Shown here: positions 23,886 to 32,861 of the stretch, in pieces
Layout: each line of letters starts with the position of its first letter
Numbering within the stretch: the stretch's first letter is position 1
DNA from: CAWHPS01 sp963831235
GTDB taxonomy: Bacteria > Fibrobacterota > OXYB2-FULL-49-7 > JAEUSG01
Direction of reading: 5' to 3'
DNA: 64,000 nt
Assembly (NCBI GenBank): GCA_963831235.1
Contig: CAWHPS010000035.1
Span: 124,001-188,000 of the forward strand
The notes under the pieces: generated by a model
What the model was told of the DNA's origin: nothing
Databases searched by the model: none
Seen by the model: the letters and a program-made list of their open reading frames with translations, nothing else
Translations under genes and position numbers: made by a program

Positions 23886-24288
23886 TAAAGTTGATTTTTT
23901 ATTAATCGGGGCCTATGCTTTGGCGGTGCATGGTTTTCCAAGATCCACTGGTGATATAGATCTTTTTATAAAACCAAACCCTGAAAATGCCAAAGTTTTA
24001 ATGAGCTCACTTGAAAAGTTCGGCGCGCCACTTGAAAATGTAAAAGCAGAGGATTTTTCTTTTCCCGGAATAATTCTTCAGATTGGAGTTGCTCCCCGGC
24101 GAATAGATATTATAACAAAGATATCCGGTCTGACATACGATGAAGCCTCTATGGGAAAAGAAATAATAGATATAGAAGGGTTACGGGTTCCTGTAATATC
24201 AAAGCAAAATCTTATTAAAAATAAGTTAGCAACCGGACGCGACAAGGATCTTATTGATGCAGGTAAACTTTCGAATAACTCTTTATAA
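23839..24288 (+). CDS. Nucleotidyltransferase, MNT/AbiEii-like
   Basis: A 149-residue single-domain protein. The active-site motif reads FLLIGAYALAVHGFPRSTGDIDLFI: the GxxAxxxHG(x)nR(x)TxDIDL pattern of minimal nucleotidyltransferases. A further Asp is in RRIDIITKI (metal ligand). The C-terminal LIKNKLATGRDKDLIDAGKL fits the DUF6036/nucleotidyltransferase class. ATG at 23839 is preceded by AGGA; an ATG three bases before is also possible. It overlaps the small ORF upstream, indicating co-translation. Confidence 0.85.
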   Translation: MLNQDYKEIISLLLDNKVDFLLIGAYALAVHGFPRSTGDIDLFIKPNPENAKVLMSSLEKFGAPLENVKAEDFSFPGIILQIGVAPRRIDIITKISGLTYDEASMGKEIIDIEGLRVPVISKQNLIKNKLATGRDKDLIDAGKLSNNSL

Positions 24289-24344
24289 AAAGCACTTTTT
24301 CAGTTTTCATGTGCCAGCATAGATAAATTGGCAACATGTATGTT

Positions 24345-25394
24345 TTAAATCCCAGGCTTGATTAAAATCTTTAAATGCTTTTCCGGTTCTTTTTCCAATA
24401 GTTCAAATGCTTGTTGTGTTTTACTCGCCGGCATCTCGTCTGTCACGAGTTTCTTAGGGTAAAGTTTTTTAAGAGACATAAGCTTTAATGCTTCACTAAA
24501 CTCACCTGCTGTAACACGGGAGGTAATAAGTTTTGCCTCTTTCCAGATGAGTTCCTTCATGACAAGCGGCACTGGTTTATCTGAAAGACCCAGTACGCAT
24601 ACGCTTCCACCTTGGCGGATTGACTGGATACATTGCCGCACCGGAAGGAATTGGCCTGGCATTGGATGCGCATGACCCACGGCTTCAAAGGCAATATCAA
24701 CACCCCGTCCTTTTGTGAGTTCTAATATTTTCTTAACAGGATTTTCCTTTGCTGCATTAATTAAATGAACACGGGGCAGGACATTCTTTGCAATTGAAAG
24801 GCGGGAATCAAGAGTGTCGATAATAAATAAATCTCTTTTAGTTCTGATCATTGCTGCTTGTAAAATAACCTGGCCGATTTTTCCTGCTCCAAAGATTGCT
24901 GCTGTGTCGCCTTTTTGTATGCCTGAACGGTTACATGCATGCAGGCCGATTGAAAGCACCTCTACAAGCGCGGCATCCTTATCGGAAACTGAGTCTGGTA
25001 CTGGATAAAGCATGAATTCTTCAGCAGCCACAAATTCACCAAAACCGCCGTTCACGTCAATGCCAAGAAGTTTAAGCGTAGCGCAGGCCTGATGATGTCC
25101 TTTTTCACATGCAGCGCATTTGCCGCACCAGAAAATCGGATCAACTGCCACACGTTCTCCGATTTTAGCCTTTTTTACCCTCTTGCCCTTGGCAACAATG
25201 ATTCCAGCAAACTCATGGCCCTGAACAAATGGGAGTTTGGTGCGCGGATGGAAATCGCCTCTGAATACATGCTCATCGCTTCCGCAGATGCTGGCATAGT
25301 TTACCTTTACTACCACACCCGTGGGAGTTGGCGCGGGATCAGGGATTTCTTGCCAGATGATATGACGATATTTTGTCAGAACAGGTGCTTTCAT
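24345..25394 (-). CDS. Zinc-dependent alcohol/polyol dehydrogenase (MDR family)
   Basis: About 349 residues from the ATG at 25394 (MKAPVLTKYRHIIWQEIPDP). The catalytic zinc Cys/His are in ICGSDEH and GHEFAG, the structural zinc is in CGKCAACEKGHHQAC, and the Rossmann motif is IFGAGKIGQVILQAA. The segment CxxD, GHE and EALSIGLHACNRS place it with sorbitol/galactitol-type or threonine dehydrogenases; the substrate cannot be told. An upstream in-frame extension of about 27 codons runs into the family A repeat, so 25394 (or 25415) is the more credible start. Confidence 0.88.
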   Translation of the reverse strand: MKAPVLTKYRHIIWQEIPDPAPTPTGVVVKVNYASICGSDEHVFRGDFHPRTKLPFVQGHEFAGIIVAKGKRVKKAKIGERVAVDPIFWCGKCAACEKGHHQACATLKLLGIDVNGGFGEFVAAEEFMLYPVPDSVSDKDAALVEVLSIGLHACNRSGIQKGDTAAIFGAGKIGQVILQAAMIRTKRDLFIIDTLDSRLSIAKNVLPRVHLINAAKENPVKKILELTKGRGVDIAFEAVGHAHPMPGQFLPVRQCIQSIRQGGSVCVLGLSDKPVPLVMKELIWKEAKLITSRVTAGEFSEALKLMSLKKLYPKKLVTDEMPASKTQQAFELLEKEPEKHLKILIKPGI

Positions 25395-25403
25395 ATATAA
25401 TTG

Positions 25404-25526
25404 GTAACTGTTCATGCGTCTTTCCGGTCCCCGAGTGACAGCCGGTGCCTCGATACATCCGCCTTCAGCGGACACTCGGCAACCGGCTGTTGTATCGAGG
25501 GGCCGGAAAGATGTCAGAACAGTTAC
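25404..25526. repeat. Dispersed palindromic repeat, family A copy 3
   Basis: This 123-bp copy has ends GTAACTGTTCA (25404) and AGAACAGTTAC (25516-25526) and the blocks CCCCGAGTGACAGCCGGTGCCTCGATACATCCGCC and GGACACTCGGCAACCGGCTG split here for length. It lies exactly between the dehydrogenase start and the DUF401 gene, so the 5' leader of the dehydrogenase transcript comes from it. It is shorter than copy 2 by loss of part of the interior. Confidence 0.85.
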
Positions 25527-25545
25527 AATAATTCTTAAAAAATAA

Positions 25546-26914
25546 TCAGCCTATCCATCTTAAAAAATAAAACCATATTAATCCAAAAAGGAAAACCAGG
25601 ACACAAAGTGGCAGTAATGTTTTATATATGCCGCTAAAAGTTGAGCCTGTAAAATAATCTTTTGTCAAAACCAGACACATATGAATAGGGGAGGCCATCA
25701 TGCCGACATATCCTGATACATAGGCTAATGAAATCCATGCAGCATAATGATGTTTATCGCTTACAAGGCTTACTACCAAAGGAAATGAGGCACCTACAAA
25801 TCCAAGTGCCACTGCGAGGAACCATTCCTGATATAAAAGGGAGGAGTATTACAACCGGCAAAAGAGGAATGTTGAAAGACTGGAATTCAATATTCATTTT
25901 GTCGATAGCCCCGCATAGGGCAAGTATTTTTTTGTATGCCATGATGCCTATAACAAGCAATATCAATGTCAGGATTTTTTTATTGAATATTGCTTGAGAA
26001 ACCTCTTTAAGATTGAATTTATCCCTTATAATTAAAAATATAATGGAAAGACCGAGGCCAATAAACATGGGCAGGTATTTTATCATTTCATTATTTTTAA
26101 AAAGCCCTTTTGTCCAAATAGATTCAGTGAAGCTCAATAGAAACATAAAGAACAATATTATGAATATGGGCATTGCATTATTTAGAAAAACAATCAGGTT
26201 CTTTTGAAAAACATTTTGATTAACAGACGGGGCAGGGATGTGATGAGGAAGTCTTCGGAGAATCAGGAAATATCCTAATACAAGGGCGATTATTGTAAAA
26301 ATAATCTGCATGGGTATATAAACTCCTGGCAAAAGCCCGCTTATCGATAAAGCCATTATTACACCAGGATACATTGGCCACCAGAATTCCCAGATATGCC
26401 TGAACCAATAATTAACAAGGGTTTTTTGATCAGGTGTAAGGTTTGTTTCTTTTGTTAATTGGCCTATCATTGGCGCGGAAAAATAAGCGCCGCCTGGCAT
26501 GGGTAAAAGGCCGATAAGCGCTGGAAGGGCAACCATTGATACTTTGATATTTTTAACCATGCATGCAAAGCTTTCAACCATTCTGCGTGATGTGCCTCGT
26601 TGCTCCATGAGTTGATTAAGAAAAAGAATCAGTGAAACAAGGGCAATGAGCATCAGGGTCATGGGTTCACCAAGACTTTTCAGCATCGCAAAGAGTGTAG
26701 ATAAAGCCTTCATTTTAAAAGAAAGGCCAAGTAAAAATGTACCAATTATAATTGAAATGCCCAAATCCAATTTGAAACGATTGAGCATTACAATAAAGGT
26801 AAAAATTCCAAATACTTTTATTACAGAAGGAATTTCCCACATAGTTTTTATAAAATAGTTTAAAGAGGCTATAGGATTAAAGAGTGCTGCGGTAAACGGG
26901 TGCAGGACACTCAC
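25546..26914 (-). pseudogene. DUF401 family membrane protein, frameshifted
   Basis: Two overlapping frames make one protein of about 455 residues with a dozen membrane helices. The long part reads MLNRFKLDLGISIIIGTFLLG and LPMPGGAYFSAPMIGQLTKE (a transporter-like re-entrant motif), continuing to LLPFISGMV; the second frame begins at AVALGFVGASFPLVVSLV and ends at 25546. Family members carry these segments next to each other, so one base is lost or gained near 25822-25835. The gene starts at GTG 26914 or an ATG further in. Function of DUF401 is unknown. It could be a base-call error or a true pseudogene. Confidence 0.75.
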
Positions 26915-26918
26915 TTAT

Positions 26919-27407
26919 CCCCAGTTTTGAATTGTCATAGACGGAAAAGCTTTAGCATTCTAATTAACCCTCACCCCTTTTTCCCCTCTCCCGTGAGCGG
27001 GAGAGGGGCCAGGGGTGAGGGCCATAAAGGAATGACCAAATATATTAATACATTAACAAAGGCCAAAACTGGGGAGCTCTGAGTGCAGGACAAAATTTGC
27101 AAACACGAACAACCCTCACTCCCCATCCCCCTCTCCCATTTGACAATTAAATATATAGAGGGGAGAGGGGGTGAAAAGAAAATTAAGATATCAAAGTAAT
27201 ACATTAATTGTCTGATTTCATCCGACAATGCTGTTGACTTAAAATTGACGGATGCTAAATTATGGAGGAAGTTGGGCTTTTTTCGGGTGACCCACCCCTT
27301 CTTTCCCCTCCCTACGAGTAGGGAGGGGAACAAAACGTACCGGGGAATAAAAATGTATAAACCCCTTCCTTACTCGTAGGGAAGGGGGAAAGGGGGATGG
27401 GTCACCC
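26919..27407. repeat. Gene-free patch made of GC-rich palindromes (family B)
   Basis: This ~490-bp stretch before the glycosyltransferase gene contains three palindromic units. Unit 1 is 26968-27021 (CCCTCACCCC...GGGGTGAGGG, inner CCCCTCTCCCG/CGGGAGAGGGG). Unit 2 is near 27112-27173 with CCCCCTCTCCC/GGGAGAGGGGG-like arms. Unit 3 is 27285-27407, with outer 10-bp inverted repeats GGGTGACCCA/TGGGTCACCC and two inner hairpins (CCCTCCCTACGAGTAGGGAGGG type). An 11-bp inverted pair CCCCAGTTTTG (26919) and CAAAACTGGGG (27064) brackets unit 1. No gene is seen here. Confidence 0.8.
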
Positions 27408-27508
27408 ACAAGAGTGCACAATTATTCTGTCATATCTTGTCTATTTATCGTATGTAACCCGAATTTGAAATTAGGAATAAATGCTGCTGATAGAAACTGA
27501 TAGGAAAT

Positions 27509-28210
27509 TTATGTTTTAGCAAATAATCCGTATTTGATAATGCAGTATATTGCCTTGAACCCATCTTTCCAGTTGATTTTCTTGCCTTCTTCGTAGGTTC
27601 TACCATGATAGGATATTCCGACCTCATAAATACGGCATCTCATCTTTGCTATTTTGGCTGTTATTTCGGGCTCAAACCCGAATCGTTTTTCCTGCAGACG
27701 GATACGCTGCAATATTTCCTTGCGGAAAACCTTGTAACCGGTTTCCATGTCAGTAAGATTGACATTATTCAACATGTTTGAAAGAAGCGTAAGAAAGCTG
27801 TTGCCTACGTAATGCCAGAAATAAAGCACCCTGCGCGCTGAATCCGTTACAAAGCGCGACCCATAAACAACATCAGCCTTTTTTTCAAGAATGGGCTTTA
27901 TAAGCCGTTCATATTCATTTGGATCATATTCAAGATCAGCGTCCTGGATAATTATTAAATCACCGGTAGCAGCTTTTACACCCGCTTCAACAGCCGCACC
28001 TTTACCCTGGTTAGGGTTTTGATGGATGATTTTAACATTGTTCATAGGACGGCCGTTAAGTATGGCAAAGGTCTTGTCTGTTGATCCGTCATCGATAACA
28101 ATTATTTCCTTGTCCATGCCGAAAACTGGTGCTTTAAGAACACGGTCAAGTATAATTGCTATGGTTGCTTCTTCGTTATAGCATGGAATCAGGATGGAAA
28201 GTTTCTGCAT
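27509..28210 (-). CDS. Family 2 glycosyltransferase, dolichyl/undecaprenyl-phosphate sugar transferase-like
   Basis: About 233 residues from ATG 28210 (MQKLSILIPCYNEEATI); a further in-frame ATG at 28243 adds 11 residues. It is a GT-A enzyme: IPCYNEE nucleotide-sugar start, DDGSTDKT, IIQDADLEYDP (the DxD of the DPM/DPG group) and DMETGYKVFRKEIL (acceptor region). The group transfers sugar from a nucleotide to a polyprenyl phosphate. The C-terminus lacks membrane helices, so it may be the soluble form. It sits at the edge of the surface polysaccharide region. Confidence 0.88.
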   Translation of the reverse strand: MQKLSILIPCYNEEATIAIILDRVLKAPVFGMDKEIIVIDDGSTDKTFAILNGRPMNNVKIIHQNPNQGKGAAVEAGVKAATGDLIIIQDADLEYDPNEYERLIKPILEKKADVVYGSRFVTDSARRVLYFWHYVGNSFLTLLSNMLNNVNLTDMETGYKVFRKEILQRIRLQEKRFGFEPEITAKIAKMRCRIYEVGISYHGRTYEEGKKINWKDGFKAIYCIIKYGLFAKT

Positions 28211-28346
28211 ACTGGTTAAAATATTTGTTTTATCCAATGGCATTCAATGTTTTTACATTTTACTTTTAAAAACTTGAAGGAATATTCTATTTTTGTGAAT
28301 AACAAAAACATAATTTAAACAAAAACCAATTTATAAAAGGAATAGT

Positions 28347-29285
28347 ATGCTGAAATACTTGCTCGATAAACGAATAACAATAACAGGCGGCAAAGGTTTT
28401 CTTGGAACGCATCTTGTAAACCGTTTGCGAGCAGAAGGATGCAAAAACGTGTCTGTTGCTGATTTGCCGGAGTATAATCTTGTTGATATTGCCGGAGTCA
28501 GAAAATTGTACGATGATCTGAAACCAGATGTTGTAATCCATCTTGCCGCAGTTGTTGGTGGAATTGGGGCCAACATGGCTAACCCAGGCCGTTATTTTTA
28601 CGAAAATCTTATGATGGGTGTACAGCTTATGCATGAAGCTCATTTAAGGAAGCTTCCCAAATTTGTAGCTTTGGGCACTATATGCGCATATCCTAAATTT
28701 ACTCCGGTTCCATTTAAGGAAGAGGATCTTTGGATAGGCTATCCGGAAGAGACGAATGCGCCTTATGGCTTGGCAAAGAAGATGCTTCTTGTTCAAGCCC
28801 AGGCTTATAGGGCACAGTATGGTCTGAATGCGGTTTTTCTGCTCCCGGTAAACCTGTATGGTCCTGGTGATAATTTCAAACCGGAATCTTCCCATGTAAT
28901 ACCAGCGCTTATAAAAAAGTTTGTTGATGCGAAAAAAGCAGGACAAAAGGAAGTGCCTGTATGGGGTACTGGTAAAGCGAGCCGTGAGTTTCTTTATGTT
29001 GAAGATGCGGCAGAGGGTATTATGCTTGCAGCGGAAAACTTAAACAGCTCCGAGCCGGTTAATTTGGGTGCAGGATTTGAGATTACGATAAAGGATTTAT
29101 CGGAATTAATAGCGAGGCTTACCAGGTTTGAGGGGAAGATTGTATGGGATGCCAGTAAACCGGATGGTCAGCCGAGAAGGTGTTTGGATACTGCGAGGGC
29201 GGAGAAGATGTTCGGGTTTAAGGCGAAGACGCAGTTTGAGGAGGGGCTTAGGAAGACAATAGAGTGGTATGGGGAGAAGAGGTAA
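28347..29285 (+). CDS. fcl: GDP-L-fucose synthase-like epimerase/reductase
   Basis: A 312-residue short-chain dehydrogenase/epimerase. The NAD(P)-binding motif is TGGKGFLGTHLVNRL (residues 13-27) and the catalytic Tyr-Lys is in YGLAKKMLLVQAQAY, preceded by the Ser/Thr-containing LGTICAYP. NLYGPGDNF and SREFLYVEDAAEG are typical of the Fcl/WcaG group, which makes GDP-L-fucose from GDP-4-keto-6-deoxymannose. No gmd partner gene is in the window, so the substrate is by family. It is divergent from the GT2 gene. Confidence 0.88.
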   Translation: MLKYLLDKRITITGGKGFLGTHLVNRLRAEGCKNVSVADLPEYNLVDIAGVRKLYDDLKPDVVIHLAAVVGGIGANMANPGRYFYENLMMGVQLMHEAHLRKLPKFVALGTICAYPKFTPVPFKEEDLWIGYPEETNAPYGLAKKMLLVQAQAYRAQYGLNAVFLLPVNLYGPGDNFKPESSHVIPALIKKFVDAKKAGQKEVPVWGTGKASREFLYVEDAAEGIMLAAENLNSSEPVNLGAGFEITIKDLSELIARLTRFEGKIVWDASKPDGQPRRCLDTARAEKMFGFKAKTQFEEGLRKTIEWYGEKR

Positions 29286-29413
29286 AATTTCAAGATATAA
29301 GCAATCTTTTTTATTAAAAAAGTAAGAAGGTAAATCCAACAAAGAAATATAATGCTTCATAATGTTTTTTCACCATAGACAATGTAATAATGTTTTTGAA
29401 AGATAAATAATAT

Positions 29414-30163
29414 ATGAAGCTATTGTCTGAATATCCTGGTTCATCTATGAGCATGGTAGCTAGCGATGTGCTTCGGGGTTTGATTCGGACTGTTATTTAT
29501 AACAGTAAAATTACCCATGTTCTTGAAAGTGGAACTTTCGAGGGGCTGGGTTCAACCTCATTCGTTGCAAATTCTTTTCCTAAAAATGCTCTCCCCCTTT
29601 TTTTTATTACTATTGAAGCGAATTGGAGTAGTTGGCGCAGGGCAAAAACAAATCTTTTTTCATATCCTTTTGTAAATACACTTTGGGGTCGTTCTGTTTC
29701 AAAAACAAAGGCCTTGGCGCATATTAAAACAGATCCTATTCTTCGTAACCATCAGAAAATTAAAAATGTTTTCATAGATGACATTATTAATCCTATTGCA
29801 TTTTATCAGAATGAGATTAAAGGTAGACTTGGAAAGAAAATCTCTTTAACACAACGACTGACCTGGTTTAAAGACAAGATTTTTAATTATTCTGGTGACA
29901 ACTTACTTGTAAAAAACCTACGAAAGATTAAAACCTTCAATCCACTTATTGTTTTGGATTCTTCAGGAGGAATTGGTTTTCTAGAATTCTCGATTGTTCA
30001 GCAGGAAATGCAGCTATTCCCATATTTTTTACTTCTTGATGACATCAATCATATCAAACATTTTCGCAGTCTTGATTTTATTCGCCAAGATTCTTCTTTT
30101 GAATTGCTTGGTTTAAGTGATGAAGAGGGTTGGCTATTTGCAAAACATAATCCTAAACATTGA
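29414..30163 (+). CDS. Methyltransferase-like protein of unknown function
   Basis: A 249-residue protein. The region ITHVLESGTFEGLGSTSFVANSF looks like motif I of a class I SAM-dependent methyltransferase (hEhGTxxGxST), followed by a IEANWSSWRRAK strand-helix with acidic residue. IVLDSSGGIGFLEF and YFLLDDINHIKHFRSL give later strands. Such proteins (CmcI-like) are often in polysaccharide or cell-surface loci. It ends four bases before a GT9 gene and shares its direction. AT content is high, as in its neighbours. Function is only suggested. Confidence 0.5.
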   Translation: MKLLSEYPGSSMSMVASDVLRGLIRTVIYNSKITHVLESGTFEGLGSTSFVANSFPKNALPLFFITIEANWSSWRRAKTNLFSYPFVNTLWGRSVSKTKALAHIKTDPILRNHQKIKNVFIDDIINPIAFYQNEIKGRLGKKISLTQRLTWFKDKIFNYSGDNLLVKNLRKIKTFNPLIVLDSSGGIGFLEFSIVQQEMQLFPYFLLLDDINHIKHFRSLDFIRQDSSFELLGLSDEEGWLFAKHNPKH

Positions 30164-30167
30164 TTAT

Positions 30168-30473
30168 ATGCATTGGTTGACGGATTATAAGATATTTGGT
30201 CACAAATTTCAAAACAGAAAGAAGATTTCTGTTATTCTATGGGTTATTTTATTTCATTTTAAAGTTTTTCTTCAATTAAAGCCTACAATAAAACAAAATA
30301 CAATGCTTTTAGTGCGGCTTGACCTTATTGGTGACTATATTTTATTCCGAAACTTCATCGAAATAATTAGGAAAAGTCAAAAATACAGTAACTATAGAAT
30401 AGTTTTTTGTGGCAATATCATTTATCGTGATCTTGCAGAGTCATTGGAAGCTTCATTTATAGATGAATTTATT
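30168..30473 (+). pseudogene. GT9 heptosyltransferase-like gene, 5' part, cut by the IS4-like element
   Basis: The first 102 codons (MHWLTDYKIFGHKFQ...) of a family 9 glycosyltransferase. The motif MLLVRLDLIGDYILFRNF is the N-terminal sugar-nucleotide start seen in heptosyltransferases, and FCGNIIYRDLAESLE follows. At codon 102 (ASFIDEFI) an IS4-like element is inserted, and the frame then runs on into IS sequence and stops at 30554. The continuation is at 31811-32686. The reading across the join restores FIDEFIWIDRDRFIVD without a shift. Confidence 0.9.
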
Positions 30474-31801
30474 CACTGCTGTCCCAATATTACTCGAATA
30501 AATTCAATTGGTTACAGGTTTCCAAATCGCTATCCTGAACATCAATATCTGTAAGTGTTTGATTTATCGACTGTTTCTCAAAAAGTGAGACACTTAAAAT
30601 TTGCAACATTGAGTAAAGACTTGCTTTTAGATTCATTCGTTTCCTTATAATCGCAATTAAGACATAAACCGAGATCGCTATCCAAATTTGAGTCCGGACG
30701 GCATTCTCGCTCGTACCATAAAAAACCTTAATACGCAAATGTTGCTTTATCCATTTGAAGAAAAGTTCTACCTGCCATCGTGCTTTGTATATTTTCGCTA
30801 TAGTCAAGGCGGGTATTTCGAAATTGTTCGTTAAAAAATCGTAATGGATTCCATGCTCGATGTCTAAATAATGGATACGACGCAATTTCTCCGGATAATT
30901 CTTTGAAGCTGTTTTTTCTGTGAGTACAATTATTTGATCGGAGATGATGCCGTTGGCATTGTCTGACGGATTCGAGTGTACCCGGCGATACTGACTGTTC
31001 GATTTCAGGCGTGTCACAAAAAATGCGTGGGCTATAGTTATTTTGTAAAGACGTCCAAAATCCAGATAGCCACGGTCGAAGATATAATAGGCGTTGGCTT
31101 CGTAAACAAGAATGTCGAGTGCCTTTACGTCGTGTATTTTCCCCTCTGTGATCCAGATAAATGCCGGGATTGATCCACGTAGGTCCAACAGGGTGTGGAG
31201 TTTTATTGCAGCTTTTCTTTTGCGAAATTTTGCCCAAGGGAAAAGCGCAAGACATAAGTCTATGGTTGTGGAGTCGAAAGCGTAGATCATTTCTTTGATA
31301 TCGAGATTCAGGTCCTCGTTGGCATATAAGGAACGTGCTGTACGGATAAGGGCTATTGCTAAATCGGAATATATCTGCCAATCTCGATTGTTGTTTGCAT
31401 TCGCCAATGTGTTGCGGGAGATGGTTCCGCGTATGCCAATGTGATAAAGTTTCTTTTGAAATACTCGCAGACAATTTTCTATGTCGCGAAGACTCTCTCG
31501 GCATGTCAATTGAGCAAACGCCATGACTACCCATTGGTTGTAACAAGTAAACGACTTTACCTTGTATTCGCCTTTGTGGTTTTTGACAACTTTCGAGAAT
31601 TCGTAGAGTGGAAAATGATCTAAAAGTTGCGAGAAAATAGTTCTTCCGGTATTCATCAATCGCTCCTTTACGGCAGGTAGCCGTGAAGAAACGAATGGAA
31701 AATACTTTAAAGTTCAAATCGGAAAAAACACAAAGCATATTTATCTCTCAAATTAACAGCGTGTTACATCGATTGCCCGATCCAACGTTGGGACAGCAGT
31801 G
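30474..31801 (-). mobile_element. Complete IS4-family-like insertion sequence in the GT9 gene
   Basis: The 1,328-bp element has 14-bp perfect inverted ends: CACTGCTGTCCCAA (30474-30487) and TTGGGACAGCAGTG (31788-31801). The 9-bp repeat GAATTTATT flanks it on both sides (30465-30473 and 31802-31810). It has one transposase gene on the minus strand filling nearly all of it. The size, duplication length and transposase fit the IS4 superfamily. The host gene is interrupted but otherwise intact, so this is a recent insertion. Confidence 0.95.
30490..31656 (-). CDS. IS4-like DDE transposase
   Basis: About 388 residues from ATG 31656 (MNTGRTIFSQLLDHFP) behind AAAGGAG; a TTG three bases before is not needed. 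DDE residues lie in YAFDSTTIDLCLALFPWA (first Asp), YYIFDRGYLDFG (second Asp) and YKARWQVELFFKWIKQHLRIK (Glu in the YREK motif of IS4 transposases). An N-terminal DUF4372-type domain is likely (HKGEYKVKSFTCYNQWVVM). No frameshift or stop is visible, so it may be active. Confidence 0.94.
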   Translation of the reverse strand: MNTGRTIFSQLLDHFPLYEFSKVVKNHKGEYKVKSFTCYNQWVVMAFAQLTCRESLRDIENCLRVFQKKLYHIGIRGTISRNTLANANNNRDWQIYSDLAIALIRTARSLYANEDLNLDIKEMIYAFDSTTIDLCLALFPWAKFRKRKAAIKLHTLLDLRGSIPAFIWITEGKIHDVKALDILVYEANAYYIFDRGYLDFGRLYKITIAHAFFVTRLKSNSQYRRVHSNPSDNANGIISDQIIVLTEKTASKNYPEKLRRIHYLDIEHGIHYDFLTNNFEIPALTIAKIYKARWQVELFFKWIKQHLRIKVFYGTSENAVRTQIWIAISVYVLIAIIRKRMNLKASLYSMLQILSVSLFEKQSINQTLTDIDVQDSDLETCNQLNLFE

Positions 31802-31810
31802 GAATTTATT

Positions 31811-32686
31811 TGGATCGATCGGGATCGATTTATTGTGGATTTAATTTATAATTATAGGATTTTGTTTGAATTATATAGGAGAGGCTTCGCAATTGCAGTG
31901 CAACCTACTTTTTCCCGTGAAATTTTTGGAGATGCATTAATACAAGCTTCTCAAGCCAGAGAAAGAATCGGAAACGACGGTGATGAGACCAATATGCAAT
32001 TGTCACATAAACAAATAATGAATCAAGTTTATACTAGCCTGTTTTTCACCAAAATAAATAAAACTGTCTTTGAATTTGAAAGAAACCGTGAATTTTTTTC
32101 ATGGTTTCTTGATACTCCTATTTCGATTATAGCTGCGTCGCTACCGTCATGTCCCTTCCCAGCAGGCTCATTGCTTTCCAATAAGAAACCTTATGTGGTA
32201 GTTGTTCCTGGTGCAAGTCATTATGAAAGACAATGGCCTGGTTTTCAATCAGTTCTGCAACATTTGCATAATAATTATAATCTAGAAATTATTTTAGTTG
32301 GAACTAAGAAAGAGAGAGAGCTCTGTTCTTTATTTGAAGTTGGTGCGGGGTTTACCTTACAGAATCTTGCGGGTAAAACTTCCCTTTGGGAAATGGTAAT
32401 GATTATCAATCATGCTCAGCTTCTTGTGGGAAATGATTCCGCTGCAATTCATATAGCGGCAGCATCTGGTATCTCCGCTGTTTGCGTTTCAAATTGTAAC
32501 CATTTTCTTAGATTTCATCCCTACCCTAATAAAAAGAAAATAATTCATATTTATCCATCGGAGATTGATTGGAAAGAATATATTCCATCTCAAATAGCAG
32601 AAAAATGTAATCCTACTTCTCCATTTAGCATAAACAAAATTGAACCTTCCGATGTCTGTAATGCCATTGATAATTTGTTAATATAA
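31811..32686 (+). pseudogene. GT9 heptosyltransferase-like gene, 3' part
   Basis: The remaining 291 codons of the interrupted gene (WIDRDRFIVDLIYNYRILFELYRRGFAI...). Later motifs are VVVPGASHYERQWP (nucleotide-sugar diphosphate loop), ILVGTKKERELC and LLVGNDSAAIHIAAASGISAVCV, which is the GT9 signature (hxxDSGxxHIAxAxG-like). Without the IS and one copy of the 9-bp repeat the full gene is 1,182 bp encoding 393 residues. Alone this fragment could be translated from the GTG that the IS end supplies (31799), but it lacks the first domain. Confidence 0.9.
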
Positions 32687-32861
32687 TCATTTTTTCCATT
32701 TCTGGATATGATACTTCGCAAATCTGAATCATTCCGTCAAACGATTCTGTCTGATGCACTGAAAAAAGTGAATACGATCTCATAAACTGCGGGCAGGTTC
32801 TTCCACAATAACACTTTGCTAATATAGGCCGTTATACAATGGAAAATTCTGATTTCCCGAT

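Noticed and set aside
30728..31738. 336-residue frame overlapping the IS4 transposase
   Set aside because: It is the off-frame of a clear DDE transposase and has no motif.
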